From Gemmatimonadaceae bacterium (GTDB lineage Bacteria > Gemmatimonadota > Gemmatimonadetes > Gemmatimonadales > Gemmatimonadaceae): a DNA stretch of 64,000 nucleotides. How positions within the stretch are numbered: position 1 is the stretch's first letter; every line of letters begins with the position of its first letter. Location of the stretch: positions 147,855 to 211,854 of the forward strand of contig DASXKV010000035.1 of assembly GCA_036496605.1 (NCBI GenBank). The letters are read 5' to 3'. The position numbers were made by a program, and so were the translations under genes. Positions 9,424 to 18,006 of the stretch are shown here, piece by piece. The notes below the pieces were generated by a model that was not told the DNA's origin, ran no database searches, and was given only the letters and a program-made list of their open reading frames with translations.

Positions 9424-9893
9424 GCATCACGGCAGTCGAGCCATGGGTCGAGATCCCGCTGCGCAAGTTTGTGGAGGAAGCGCGCACTGTTCTTGGCCTG
9501 CTCCTGCATCCGAGCGGCCAAGTCGTCGCGCAATTCGGCTTCGCGCGCGCCGTCGACGTCATGTCTGCGTGCGCGCTCGCGGCGGCGATCCACGCGTCCG
9601 CGGGAGAGTTGGGCAAGCAGCTCGACGGCAAACCATTTCGCGGCCTGCATCAACCGGGACGCGATCGACAACTGTACCTCGCCGAGGCGCCGACGCCACG
9701 CGGCACATTCATCTTTCTCACCGTGTTCGATCAGGAGAGCTCACTCGGATTGGTCCGGCTGTATTTCGACGAGTTTTGCAAAGGCCTCGCGGCCGCTGCT
9801 CCTCCGGCGGCGCGTCATGTGGAACCGGTGCTGGAAGACCGGTTCGAGCATGAGCTCAATCGCAACCTTGCTGCCCTCTTTGGAAGGGGGTAG
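9420..9893 (+). CDS. Roadblock/LC7-like protein
   Basis: 157 residues. It has a Roadblock-like core (TVLGLLLHPSGQVVAQFGFARAVDVMSACALAAAIHASAGELGKQL... then GTFIFLTVFDQESSLGLVRLYF) with a C-terminal helical tail. The family assignment is weaker than for its two upstream neighbours and rests partly on position directly before mglA. The start is fixed by an ATGA overlap. The stop codon TAG (9891-9893) is the first TAG of the GGGGCTAG-type repeat that follows. Confidence 0.65.
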   Translation: MSITAVEPWVEIPLRKFVEEARTVLGLLLHPSGQVVAQFGFARAVDVMSACALAAAIHASAGELGKQLDGKPFRGLHQPGRDRQLYLAEAPTPRGTFIFLTVFDQESSLGLVRLYFDEFCKGLAAAAPPAARHVEPVLEDRFEHELNRNLAALFGRG

Positions 9894-9950
9894 GGACTAG
9901 GGGCTAGGGGCTAACAAGCCCTAGCCCCTATGCTCTAGCCCCCAGCCCCT
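9891..9950. repeat. Intergenic GGGGCTAG-type hairpin before mglA
   Basis: Starts in the stop codon of the preceding gene and ends about 8 bp before the mglA ATG. AGGGGCTAGGGGCT (9899-9912) pairs with AGCCCTAGCCCCT (9917-9929) around an AACA loop with one bulged base. A second C-rich stretch (CTAGCCCCCAGCCCCT) follows. There is no T-run. The same word occurs at 16736, 29520 and 58378. Confidence 0.7.
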
Positions 9951-9957
9951 CGCTCTC

Positions 9958-10554
9958 ATGTCTCTCGTCAACTACGCGACCCGCGAGATCACGTGCAAGA
10001 TCGTCTACTACGGGCCAGGCCGGTCCGGGAAGACGACGAACTTGCACTACATCTACGGGCAGGTTCCCGATGAGAGAAAGGGCAAGATGGTATCGCTCGC
10101 CACGCAGACCGATCGCACGCTCTTCTTCGATTTCCTGCCGCTCGACCTCGGCACCATCTCGGGCTTCACGACGAAGTTCCAGCTCTACACCGTGCCCGGA
10201 CAGGTGTACTACCAGACCACGCGCAAGCTCGTCCTCCAGGGCGCGGATGGCGTCGTCTTCGTCGCCGATTCACAGGCCCGCCAGCTCGAAGAAAACATCG
10301 AGAGCTTTCAGGACCTCCACGCGAATCTCGCGGAGCAGGGAATCGACGCACGCGCGGTGCCGCTCGTGATTCAGTACAACAAACAGGATCTGCCGCGCGA
10401 TCTGATTCTCACGCCGCCGGAGCTCAACGACGCATTGAACTTCCGCGGCGTTCCCGAGTTCGGCGCCGACGCACTGCACGGCCCCGGCGTGTTCGAAACA
10501 TTGCGCAGCATCTCCGAGCTCGTGCTCAAGCGATTGAGCCAGCCCACGCGATAG
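9958..10554 (+). CDS. mglA: MglA-type Ras-like polarity GTPase
   Basis: 198 residues, close to the length of Myxococcus MglA, and strongly similar to it as I recall that sequence. Walker A is GPGRSGKTT (19-27). The switch II region reads YTVPGQVYY (78-82 TVPGQ), where canonical Ras has DxxG; this is characteristic of MglA. NKQD (141-144) is the guanine-specificity motif. MglA in the GTP form marks the leading pole in gliding or twitching bacteria, and Roadblock proteins regulate it. Three Roadblock-type genes precede it here, so a local GTPase-regulator module is likely. Confidence 0.95.
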   Translation: MSLVNYATREITCKIVYYGPGRSGKTTNLHYIYGQVPDERKGKMVSLATQTDRTLFFDFLPLDLGTISGFTTKFQLYTVPGQVYYQTTRKLVLQGADGVVFVADSQARQLEENIESFQDLHANLAEQGIDARAVPLVIQYNKQDLPRDLILTPPELNDALNFRGVPEFGADALHGPGVFETLRSISELVLKRLSQPTR

Positions 10555-10556
10555 AA

Positions 10557-12500
10557 ATGCAAGTCGATCCCCGTCACCGCTTCGATAACTTCGTCGTCGG
10601 CTCTGCCAACCGGCTCGCCGTCGCCGCGGCGCGCGCCGTCGCCGAGTCACCCGGTGCGGTTTACAATCCGCTCTTCATCTACAGCAGCTCGGGCCTCGGC
10701 AAGACCCACCTGATGGGGGCGATCGGGAACCACGTCAGCAGTCACGGCGGCAATCTCGACATCGAGTACGTCTCGCTCGACGACTTCGTCGAACAGCTCC
10801 ACGCGGCGATCGCGAGCGGTGAGGGAGAACGCTTCAAGCAACGATACCAGCGCGTCGACGTGCTGCTGATCGACGACATGCAATTCCTCACGGGCCGGCG
10901 CGAGACGCAGACCGAGCTTTTGCGTCTGCTCAACGCGATGCAGGGGAGCGGCCGGCAGATCGTGATGTCGAGCGACCGCCCGCCGGCGGAGATCGCCGAC
11001 GTCGACGAGCGTCTCATCACGCGACTCGCCGGTGGTCTGATCGTCGACATCGGCACGCCTGATTTCGAGACGCGCATCGCGATCATGCGCGCCAAGTGCG
11101 AGGAGCGGGGCGTCAAGTTCTGGCCGGGTGTCGTCGAGGAGCTCGGACGCCTCGAGTTCCGCAATGTGCGCGAGCTCCAGGGTGCGCTGAACCGCCTCAT
11201 TGCCTTCCAGACGTTAGGCGGCGAACAGATCAAGCCCGAAGATGTATTGACTGTCCTTGGCGATCTGCCCGAAGCAAAAACCGCCACGCGCGAGCAGACG
11301 ACCGGCGAGCCCAAGCCGAACGAATTTCAGAGCTTCCTCACCGACATCGCGTCGGCGGTCGCGCAGCACGTCGAATCGTGGAAGGCTCGCGTCGCCGAGG
11401 CGATCGCGTACTGGACGGGTGAAGGCTATCGTACGGCGCAACTCGAGCGGCTGCTTCAGGAGACGGCGCCGCCGCCGAACTGGGAATCCCTCCTGCGCGG
11501 TTTCGGCGCCACCGTCGAACGACTCAAGGCCCTCGAGCAGCAGGCGACGGACGTCGATGAGGCGTTAGGCGGAGACGAAGTCTTCCGGGATCCCGAGCGG
11601 TTGCGCGACGCCGAGATTCTCCTCGACCGCGCGCTCGCCGGCGCAACGCCTCCGCCGGGTCCGTCGGCGGCGTTCACGCGGCACGGATTCGAGGTGTCCT
11701 CGAGCAATCAGCTCGCCGTGCGCGCCGCGGACGACATCGTCGCCGAACCGGGCAAGCGATATAGCCCACTCTTCATACATGGGCCCAGCGGCGTCGGCAA
11801 AACGCACTTGCTCAACGCGATCGGCAACGAGCTGGTCGACGGAAGCGGCGGCGCGTCCGCGGTCGCCTGCGTCAGCGCACAGAGCTTCATGGACGAGCTG
11901 ATCGAAGCGATGCAGGACGGTACCGTCGAACGGTGGCGCGCGCGTTATCGCTCTTCCGACGCTCTTCTCATCGACGACGTGCAGTTCGTTGCCGGAAAGG
12001 AGCGCACGCAAGAAGAGCTCTTTCACGTTTTCAACGCGCTGCACGCCGAAGGAAAGCAGCTGGTCTTCTGCAGCGATCGGCCGCCGCGCGAGCTCGACGG
12101 TCTCGAGGATCGTCTGCGATCGCGATTCGAGGGCGGACTCGTCGTCGAGATGCAATCGCCGGATCGCGCGCTGCGCGAGAAACTCTATGCGCGGTATCTC
12201 GCCGCGACGGAGCATGAGCCCGGCCCGGAGCTTCTTGCGTATCTGGCCGAACGTTCGGTGGCGAGCGTGCGCGAAATCATCGGCACCGTCAATCGTCTCG
12301 TGGCCGCCGCCGACATGGTCGGCGTTGCACTGACCCTCGCCGTCGCTCGCACGGAGCTCGATCCCGAGATGCCGGCGGCGTCGCGGCCAACGACGCCGGT
12401 CGTTGTGCGCGCTGCCGCGGACACGTTCTTCCTCGACGACGAGAAGGTGGTCTGGGAGTGGTCGGACGCGTCGACGCGGATGATGGAGGAACTGAAATGA
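10557..12500 (+). CDS. Tandem DnaA-type AAA+ ATPase without DnaA DNA-binding domain
   Basis: 647 residues with two complete DnaA-like AAA+ modules. Module 1: Walker A SSGLGKTH with K49, Walker B LLIDDMQF (D106/D107), RLITRLAGGL arginine-finger region, sensor 2 NVRELQGALNRL. Module 2: Walker A SGVGKTH with K415, LLIDDVQF, RLRSRFEGGL, SVREIIGTVNRL. The helical linker between them (about 250-370) contains a Trp-rich EGYRTAQLERLL segment. Neither DnaA domain IV (helix-turn-helix that binds DnaA boxes) nor DnaA domain I is seen, so it is not the replication initiator. It starts 2 bp after mglA. Function unknown; a nucleotide-switch partner of the chemosensory/MglA system is possible. Confidence 0.85.
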   Translation: MQVDPRHRFDNFVVGSANRLAVAAARAVAESPGAVYNPLFIYSSSGLGKTHLMGAIGNHVSSHGGNLDIEYVSLDDFVEQLHAAIASGEGERFKQRYQRVDVLLIDDMQFLTGRRETQTELLRLLNAMQGSGRQIVMSSDRPPAEIADVDERLITRLAGGLIVDIGTPDFETRIAIMRAKCEERGVKFWPGVVEELGRLEFRNVRELQGALNRLIAFQTLGGEQIKPEDVLTVLGDLPEAKTATREQTTGEPKPNEFQSFLTDIASAVAQHVESWKARVAEAIAYWTGEGYRTAQLERLLQETAPPPNWESLLRGFGATVERLKALEQQATDVDEALGGDEVFRDPERLRDAEILLDRALAGATPPPGPSAAFTRHGFEVSSSNQLAVRAADDIVAEPGKRYSPLFIHGPSGVGKTHLLNAIGNELVDGSGGASAVACVSAQSFMDELIEAMQDGTVERWRARYRSSDALLIDDVQFVAGKERTQEELFHVFNALHAEGKQLVFCSDRPPRELDGLEDRLRSRFEGGLVVEMQSPDRALREKLYARYLAATEHEPGPELLAYLAERSVASVREIIGTVNRLVAAADMVGVALTLAVARTELDPEMPAASRPTTPVVVRAAADTFFLDDEKVVWEWSDASTRMMEELK

Positions 12501-12505
12501 GGTGG

Positions 12506-12606
12506 TTCGTTATTGGTGGTTGGTTGTTGGTAACCAGGGAATGCCGACGAGCGCAGCTCGTCGCCTCATCATTCACCGGCAACCAATCACCAACGACCAA
12601 CAACGC
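12506..12606. repeat. Intergenic TTGGTGG-type inverted repeat with inner palindrome
   Basis: Between the AAA+ gene and the second PATAN gene. A 28-base left arm of TTGGT/GTTGG words (around 12509-12537) matches the inverse complement of the right arm (around 12577-12604) at about 22 of 28 positions. Between the arms lies a perfect 7-bp hairpin, GACGAGC-GCA-GCTCGTC. The G-rich arm has repeated GG pairs. A related element lies at 49812-49880. Confidence 0.6.
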
Positions 12607-12620
12607 GAGCGGAGCGAGCC

Positions 12621-14246
12621 ATGGCCATTAAAGGCTCTCTCAAGGAGGCCAGTCTCCCAGACGTGCTGCAGCTCCTCGCGATGGGGAAGAAGACCGGTTG
12701 CCTCTCGGTGACGCACCGAAGCAACTTCGGGAATATCTTCTTCGAGAAGGGACGGATCTGCTACGCCTCGATCGTGAATCGACGAGACCGTCTCGGCGAC
12801 ATGCTGGTGAAGAATAGTGTGATCTCGCAGCAACAGCTCGACAGCGCGATCGCGGCACAGACGAAGGCGCGCGACAAGCGCATCGGCGAGCTCCTCGTCG
12901 AACAGAACGCGCTCGCCCGCGAGGAGCTGCACCAATACGTTCGCCGACAGATCGAGGAGGCGGTGTATTTCCTCTTCACCTGGATGCAGGGCACGTTCAA
13001 CTTCGAGGCCGACGTGCATCCTGAGGAACAGGACCTGCTCGTCTCGATCAATCCGGAGTCGCTGCTGCTCGAGGGCGCGCGGCGGATGGACGAGTGGAAC
13101 CTCGTCGAGAAGAAGATTCCGAGCTTCGATCTGGTTTTCGAGATCGATCAGAGTCACGTCAAGACGAGCGAAGCAGCGCTTACCGAGGAGCAGCGGACCG
13201 TGCTCGAGCTGATCAATGGCCAGCGCGATGTGCAGGCGATCATCGACGAAGCCGGCCTCGTGGAATTCGAGGTCGGCAAGGCATTGTACGGCTTGCTCAC
13301 CGCCGGGTTCGTGCATCGCGTCGGCCGCACGAAGGCGAACGTCGAGCCGCAAGTTTCAGAAACGCGAATCGAGGAGCACCGCAATCTCGGCATCGCCTTT
13401 TACAAGACAGGCATGCTCGAGGAGGCTTTGCGCGAATTGCGACGCGTGCTCGACTTGCGCGCGAATGACTCGCCGGCGCGGTTCTTCATCGGCGTGGTCA
13501 TGGCGCGACAGTCGAAGTGGGCCGAAGCGACGACCATCCTCAAGGAAGCAGCGGGCCAGCCGGGCGTGCGGTACGCGGTGTTGCACAATCTCGCCTATGT
13601 GCTCGAGCGCCAGGGACGGTACGCGGAGGCGCAGACGGCCCTCGAGGAAGCGGTGCGGCGCGGCGGCGCCACGGACGCGCGCGTGCAGACGTCGATCGGC
13701 ATCGTCGCGTTGCTCGCGGGGGACGTGGTCAGCGCCGACAGCGCGTTAGGCGCGGCGCGTCCGTTGTTCGGCACTCGTCCGCCGACGGCGGCATGGTTCC
13801 ACTACGCGGCGCTCACCGCGGCGCTCCTCGGCGATCATCAACGGGCCGCCGAACTGCTCACGGCCGGCATTGCGGCGCATCCGCACGCGGCCGCGCTTCA
13901 CAACAACCTCGCCGTCGTGCGCGAGCGACAAGGGCAATACGACGTCGCGCTCGAGACGCTGGAGAAGGGAATGCAGGAAGACCCGGGGCTGGCGCAACTG
14001 CAGAAGAACCTTGGCGATCTCCTCTACCGCGTCGGCCGATACGATGAGGCGTTCGAGGCGTATCAGCGCGCAGTGAAAGCGAACCCGGACATCGGTGGCG
14101 ACGTGTATCTCAAACTCGGTAACATTCGCTTTCGCCGGCAGGACCGTGATGAAGCTGTGCGCTGTTGGGAGCGCGCGCTTGAGCTCGACCCGGACAACGC
14201 GATCGTCCGTACGAATCTCGAGTCGGTTCGCCAGGTGCTTGGATGA
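12621..14246 (+). CDS. PATAN/DUF4388 protein with TPR tail (second of two)
   Basis: 541 residues. The N-terminal PATAN/DUF4388 domain starts MAIKGSLKEASLPDVLQLLAMGKKTG; residues about 65-110 resemble the small helical domain at the N-terminus of type II/IV secretion ATPases (LGDMLVKNSVISQQQLDSAI...). A winged-helix-like segment follows (RTVLELINGQRDVQAIIDEAG), then about seven TPR units (AALHNNLAVVRERQGQYDVALETLEKG). It is a longer paralogue of the gene at 7048. A GGAG-like Shine-Dalgarno lies before the ATG. It overlaps cheR by 4 bp. Confidence 0.82.
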   Translation: MAIKGSLKEASLPDVLQLLAMGKKTGCLSVTHRSNFGNIFFEKGRICYASIVNRRDRLGDMLVKNSVISQQQLDSAIAAQTKARDKRIGELLVEQNALAREELHQYVRRQIEEAVYFLFTWMQGTFNFEADVHPEEQDLLVSINPESLLLEGARRMDEWNLVEKKIPSFDLVFEIDQSHVKTSEAALTEEQRTVLELINGQRDVQAIIDEAGLVEFEVGKALYGLLTAGFVHRVGRTKANVEPQVSETRIEEHRNLGIAFYKTGMLEEALRELRRVLDLRANDSPARFFIGVVMARQSKWAEATTILKEAAGQPGVRYAVLHNLAYVLERQGRYAEAQTALEEAVRRGGATDARVQTSIGIVALLAGDVVSADSALGAARPLFGTRPPTAAWFHYAALTAALLGDHQRAAELLTAGIAAHPHAAALHNNLAVVRERQGQYDVALETLEKGMQEDPGLAQLQKNLGDLLYRVGRYDEAFEAYQRAVKANPDIGGDVYLKLGNIRFRRQDRDEAVRCWERALELDPDNAIVRTNLESVRQVLG

Positions 14247-15106
14247 TCAGTCGCCGTCAGGACACGCGCTCGGATGCGCTGCCGCCGTCGGCGTCCCAGC
14301 TCGATCACGAGTTCGAGGAGCTGACGCGCAAGATCTCGCGCGATCGCGGCTTCGCGTGCGCGAGCTACAAGGAAAAGTGTCTGCGTCGTCGCATCGCCGT
14401 GCGCATGCGGGCGCGCGGCGTCCACAGTTACGCCGACTACGCTCGTGTCCTCGACAGCGACACGGCGGAGTACGACCGACTCCTCGACGCACTGACCATC
14501 AACGTCACCAAGCTGTTCCGGAACTGGTCGATGTTTGACGTGCTCGCGCAGGTCGTGATTCCCACGCTGTGGAAAATCGATACGCCCGCGATTCACGTTT
14601 GGGCAGCCGGCTGCTCGAGCGGCGAGGAGCCGTATTCGCTCGCGGTGCTCTTTCATCGTTATGCAGCGATGCACGGTCAGCTCGCGCGCATCGATCGGCT
14701 CGACGTTCTGGGGACGGACATCGATCGCGCGAGCCTGAACGCGGCCGAGCAGGGACAGTTTCCGGAGTCCGGGTTCGAGGAGACGCCGGACGAGTTACGT
14801 GAGCGATACTTCTCGGCGAATGCGCCGTTCACGATCGTGCCCGTCATCAAGCAGCACGTGCGCTTTCAGCGGCGCGATCTGCTGGACGAGTTTCCGTCGA
14901 TGCCGGGCGGATTCCAACTCGTCACCTGCCGCAACGTGCTCATTTACTTCGACCGGGAGACCCAGGAGCGACTGCTGCTGCGCTTCCACGAGGCACTCGC
15001 GCCCGGCGGTTATCTCGTGCTCGGCAAGGTCGAAACGCTGCTCGGGGCGGTCCGCTCTCGTTTTGCTGCCATCGACGCGCGCGAGCGCATCTTCCGCCGT
15101 CTATGA
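14243..15106 (+). CDS. cheR: CheR chemoreceptor methyltransferase
   Basis: S-adenosylmethionine-dependent methylation of glutamate residues on chemoreceptors. The 287-residue protein shows the CheR N-terminal helical domain (KEKCLRRRIAVRMRARG), the TINVTKLFRN motif, the SAM-binding loop WAAGCSSGEEPYSLA, LGTDID, and CRNVLIYF. No C-terminal TPR extension is present. Start and stop lie in 4-bp overlaps with its neighbours. It implies methyl-accepting receptors elsewhere in the genome, since none is in the window. Confidence 0.96.
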   Translation: MISRRQDTRSDALPPSASQLDHEFEELTRKISRDRGFACASYKEKCLRRRIAVRMRARGVHSYADYARVLDSDTAEYDRLLDALTINVTKLFRNWSMFDVLAQVVIPTLWKIDTPAIHVWAAGCSSGEEPYSLAVLFHRYAAMHGQLARIDRLDVLGTDIDRASLNAAEQGQFPESGFEETPDELRERYFSANAPFTIVPVIKQHVRFQRRDLLDEFPSMPGGFQLVTCRNVLIYFDRETQERLLLRFHEALAPGGYLVLGKVETLLGAVRSRFAAIDARERIFRRL

Positions 15107-15603
15107 TCGAAGCCGATCCGAGCACGGAGATCCGTGTCAAGGTCGCCGAGTGCGCGGTGGGCCGCGATGATCAAACGCTCATCACCATCGGGCTCGGCTC
15201 GTGCGTCGCGATCGTACTCTACGACGGGGCGGCGCGCATCGGCGGCCTCGCCCACACGCTGCTGCCTGACGAATCGATGGCGCGCGACCGCTCGAATCCC
15301 GCGAAGTTTCCATCGTCGGCGGTGGCTCTGCTGATCGCCGAGATGATGCGCCTCGGCGCCGACCTCCGCCGGGTGCGCGCCAAGCTCGTCGGCGGCGCCA
15401 GCATGTTCTCGAGCCTCATTCCGGTCGGCAGCATCAACATCGGCGACCGCAACGTCATCGCCGCTCGTCAGGCATTGCGCGCCTGCGGCGTTCCGATCGT
15501 CGCCGAAGATGTCGGCAGCGACCACGGTCGCAGCGTTCACTTCTTTCTCGAGGATGGCCGCGTCGAAGTTCGATCGCTGAAAAAGGGCAATCGTGTCCTC
15601 TAG
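15103..15603 (+). CDS. cheD: CheD chemoreceptor glutamine deamidase
   Basis: Deamidates receptor glutamines and, in other systems, binds CheC to stimulate its phosphatase activity. The 166-residue protein has the catalytic cysteine C34 in TIGLGSCVAIVLYD and histidine H51 in IGGLAHTLLP, then the conserved KLVGGASMF segment. Finding both cheC and cheD in the operon suggests the CheC-CheD feedback known from Bacillus and Thermotoga. It overlaps cheR by 4 bp and cheB by 11 bp. Confidence 0.95.
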   Translation: MIEADPSTEIRVKVAECAVGRDDQTLITIGLGSCVAIVLYDGAARIGGLAHTLLPDESMARDRSNPAKFPSSAVALLIAEMMRLGADLRRVRAKLVGGASMFSSLIPVGSINIGDRNVIAARQALRACGVPIVAEDVGSDHGRSVHFFLEDGRVEVRSLKKGNRVL

Positions 15604-16738
15604 CGCGACGCCGTCGGGGGCGCAGCCGGTCGTCGACGGCGCGAGACGCACCGTCCTCGTCGTCGACGACAGCGCGTTCATGCGACGGCTGATCACACAA
15701 ATCCTCGAGGGCTCCGGCGAATTTCAGGTCGCCGCCACCGCACGCAACGGGCTCGACGCACTGCAGAAGATTCACGCGCTCGATCCCAACCTCGTGACGA
15801 TGGACGTCGACATGCCGGAGCTCGACGGCTTGCAGGCGTTAGGCTACATCATGAGCGAGACGCCGCGGCCTGTCGTCATGCTCAGCGCGGCGACGACACA
15901 CTCGGGGCATGATGCGACGCTCCGCGCGCTCGAGCTCGGGGCTGTCGACTTCGTGCGCAAGCCGTCGGGACCGATCAGTCTCGATCTCGCGCGCGTCACA
16001 GATCGGCTCCTCGGCGCGCTCCGCGCCGCCGCGCAGGCGAACGTCCGCGGCGTCCGCATGCTTGCGCTCACGCGCCTGCCCATACGCGGCACACCGGCGA
16101 GGCCCGTGCCCGCGGTCGCGCCGACGGCCACCAAGCAGTACGCGATTCCAGCGGGAGCCGGCGCGACGCGCATCGTGGCAATTGCCTCGTCGACGGGCGG
16201 TCCGCGCGCGCTCGCCGAAGTCATTCCAAGTCTTCCGCGCTCGCTGGGTGCCGCCGTGCTCGTCGTGCAGCACATGCCGGCTGGATTCACGAAGAGTCTC
16301 GCGCAACGACTGCACGCGATGAGCAAGCTGCCGGTGAGCGAGGCCGAAGCGGGAGAGCCGGTACTCTCCGATCGCGTCTATCTCGCGCCGGGCGGATTAC
16401 ACATGGCCCTGACCGGGAACGCCGGTGCCGCGGCGATCACACTCGAGAGCTCGCCACCGATCTGGGGCGTGCGCCCGTCGGCCGATCCGTTGTTCCGTTC
16501 CGTCGCCGAACGCTTCGGCATCGATGTCGTGGCGGTCGTGCTCACCGGCATGGGACGCGACGGCGCGGACGGGACGCGCGCGATTCGGCGAGCGGGGGGA
16601 CGCGCGGTGCTTCAGGATCGTGCGACGTCGACGATTTTCGGAATGCCTAACGCGGCACTGCAAGTTGCCGGCGCGGATCGCGTCGCCGCGCTCGGCGAGA
16701 TCGCGCCGGCAATCGTCGCGATGCTGCGCGGGGCCTAG
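15593..16738 (+). CDS. cheB: CheB receptor methylesterase with receiver domain
   Basis: Two-domain response regulator-methylesterase, 381 residues. Receiver: D25/D26 and phospho-acceptor D71 in TMDVDMPELDG. After a linker, the esterase domain carries the catalytic triad region: Ser at about 199-200 in AIASSTGGPRAL, H227 in VVQHMPAGFT and D323 in GMGRDGADG. The start is GTG inside the end of cheD. The stop TAG is part of a GGGGCTAG-type repeat that begins here. Confidence 0.96.
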   Translation: MSSSATPSGAQPVVDGARRTVLVVDDSAFMRRLITQILEGSGEFQVAATARNGLDALQKIHALDPNLVTMDVDMPELDGLQALGYIMSETPRPVVMLSAATTHSGHDATLRALELGAVDFVRKPSGPISLDLARVTDRLLGALRAAAQANVRGVRMLALTRLPIRGTPARPVPAVAPTATKQYAIPAGAGATRIVAIASSTGGPRALAEVIPSLPRSLGAAVLVVQHMPAGFTKSLAQRLHAMSKLPVSEAEAGEPVLSDRVYLAPGGLHMALTGNAGAAAITLESSPPIWGVRPSADPLFRSVAERFGIDVVAVVLTGMGRDGADGTRAIRRAGGRAVLQDRATSTIFGMPNAALQVAGADRVAALGEIAPAIVAMLRGA

Positions 16739-16790
16739 GCTAGGGGCTTAGGGGCTAGGGCTAGGGGCTAGCCCCTGGCCCCTAGCCCCT
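16736..16790. repeat. Intergenic GGGGCTAG-type hairpin after cheB
   Basis: Begins at the cheB stop codon. The arm AGGGGCTAGGGCTAGGGGC folds onto GCCCCTGGCCCCTAGCCCCT with about 18 of 19 paired positions and a perfect GGGGCTAGCCCC centre at 16764-16775. There is no T-run, but the stem is long and very GC-rich, so it could end or pause transcription before the two cheW genes. The 80 bp from here to 16871 show no convincing promoter or Shine-Dalgarno. Confidence 0.7.
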
Positions 16791-16870
16791 CAATACGTGA
16801 CTGGCGCCACGGCCCAACTGTCATACTCAGGAAGCGGTACGCCCTCCTGACGAATGCCATTTCGGCTTCC

Positions 16871-17503
16871 ATGACATCCAAATCCGGCGACGAAGGACCA
16901 GCCGTTCTGTCGATCGAGGACTTCGCGGCCTCGATCGCCGCGTCGCTCGCGGCGACGACGCACGTCGCGCCCCTCGAAACCGTGGAGGATGGCGGAACGC
17001 TGCCCTTTCGCGAGCGCGTGCGACGCCGAACGGGTATCGCGCAGCTCCTCATATTTCGCATTGCGCGAGAGCTGTTCGCGGTGGAGCTGATCATGGCGGA
17101 GGAGGCGCTCGACATGCCGGAACTGCATCGGTTGCCGGAGATGCCGGCCTCCATGCTCGGCGTCTTCACGCTTCGAGGGTCGCTCGTCTCCGTGTTCGAG
17201 GCGCGGGCCACGCTCGGCATCGCCTGCGCGCACCGAGCGACCGCGGTCGTGTTTTCTGGAGGGGGCAGGGAGGGCAATAGGGAACGTCGCGTCGCGATCG
17301 CGACCGACGACGTCGACGATGTCGTGACCGTCGACCTCCGCACCGTGCGCGAAGCGCCGGGCACGCGCACCAAGGACGACGCTTTGCTCGGCATCGTCCA
17401 TCGCGACTCGGATCTCATCGCGCTGCTCGACGCAGACGTGCTCATTGCAGCCCATCGTCCCGCCACTGCCGCGCTCAATGAGCCGGCGGAGGAGAGTGTA
17501 TGA
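16871..17503 (+). CDS. cheW: CheW-like protein with N-terminal extension (second of three)
   Basis: 210 residues. A CheW domain (about 60-195) follows a low-complexity N-terminal extension of about 55 residues. Recognisable blocks are LIFRIARELFAVELIMAEEALDMP, SMLGVFTLRGSLVSVFEARATLG and a C-terminal LIALLDADVLI. The loop after the central strand holds a Gly-rich insertion, and the match to CheW is weaker than for its neighbours. It may bind a different receptor set or act as a competing adaptor. The ATG lacks a clear Shine-Dalgarno; the end overlaps the next cheW by 4 bp. Confidence 0.8.
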   Translation: MTSKSGDEGPAVLSIEDFAASIAASLAATTHVAPLETVEDGGTLPFRERVRRRTGIAQLLIFRIARELFAVELIMAEEALDMPELHRLPEMPASMLGVFTLRGSLVSVFEARATLGIACAHRATAVVFSGGGREGNRERRVAIATDDVDDVVTVDLRTVREAPGTRTKDDALLGIVHRDSDLIALLDADVLIAAHRPATAALNEPAEESV

Positions 17504-18006
17504 ATACCGATGCAACGAAGCTCGTGAACTTTCGCCTCGGCGACGATCTCTTTGCCGCCGACATCTTCGCCGTCGAACGTGTACTGCGCTATCAGACGCC
17601 ACGTTCGCTGCCCAACGTGCCGGCGTGGGTCGAAGGCGTGATCGAATATCAGAAGCGCGTGATTCCCGTCGTGAATCTGCGTCGCCGCTTCGAGCTGCCC
17701 GATCGGGAGGCCGCGCCCGAGACCCGCATCGTCGTGCTCAATGCCCACGGCGACTGGATCGGTGTCGTTGTCGACGCGGTGGTCGAGGTGTCGTCGGTGG
17801 AGGCGGAAAGCGTGTCGGCCGCACCGTCGTTCTTTCGCGGGCTCGCGGGCGAATACCTCAAAGGGATCGTGCGGCGAGGCGAGGGGCAGCGATTGGTGAT
17901 CGTCCTCGACGTCGAGCAACTTCTCTCGTCGACCGAACGCATCGCGCTCCAGCTCGGAAGTGCTCGCGGCACGCCAATCGCCAGCGCCGCCGTCGTCGAT
18001 GCCTAA
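17500..18006 (+). CDS. cheW: CheW coupling protein (third of three)
   Basis: 168 residues, a canonical CheW: VNFRLGDDLFAADIFAVERVLRYQ, then AWVEGVIEYQKRVIPVVNLRRRF, then RIVVLNAHGDWIGVVVDAVVEV and IVLDVEQLL. The start is fixed by an ATGA overlap with the preceding gene. Its stop TAA lies within a GCCTAACG octamer and overlaps the next start by 8 bp. Three different CheW adaptors in one operon suggest more than one receptor class or array arrangement. Confidence 0.93.
   Translation: MNTDATKLVNFRLGDDLFAADIFAVERVLRYQTPRSLPNVPAWVEGVIEYQKRVIPVVNLRRRFELPDREAAPETRIVVLNAHGDWIGVVVDAVVEVSSVEAESVSAAPSFFRGLAGEYLKGIVRRGEGQRLVIVLDVEQLLSSTERIALQLGSARGTPIASAAVVDA

Noticed and set aside
9911..9915. GGCTAAC words at 9910 and near the recG stop (46100) as extra octamer copies.
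   Set aside because: They differ in the core (GGCTAAC, not GCCTAAC); the first belongs to the GGGGCTA repeat.
10557..12500. Replication initiator dnaA with an origin nearby.
   Set aside because: The protein has two AAA+ modules but lacks the DNA-binding domain IV, and I see no cluster of DnaA boxes, dnaN or gyrase genes next to it.
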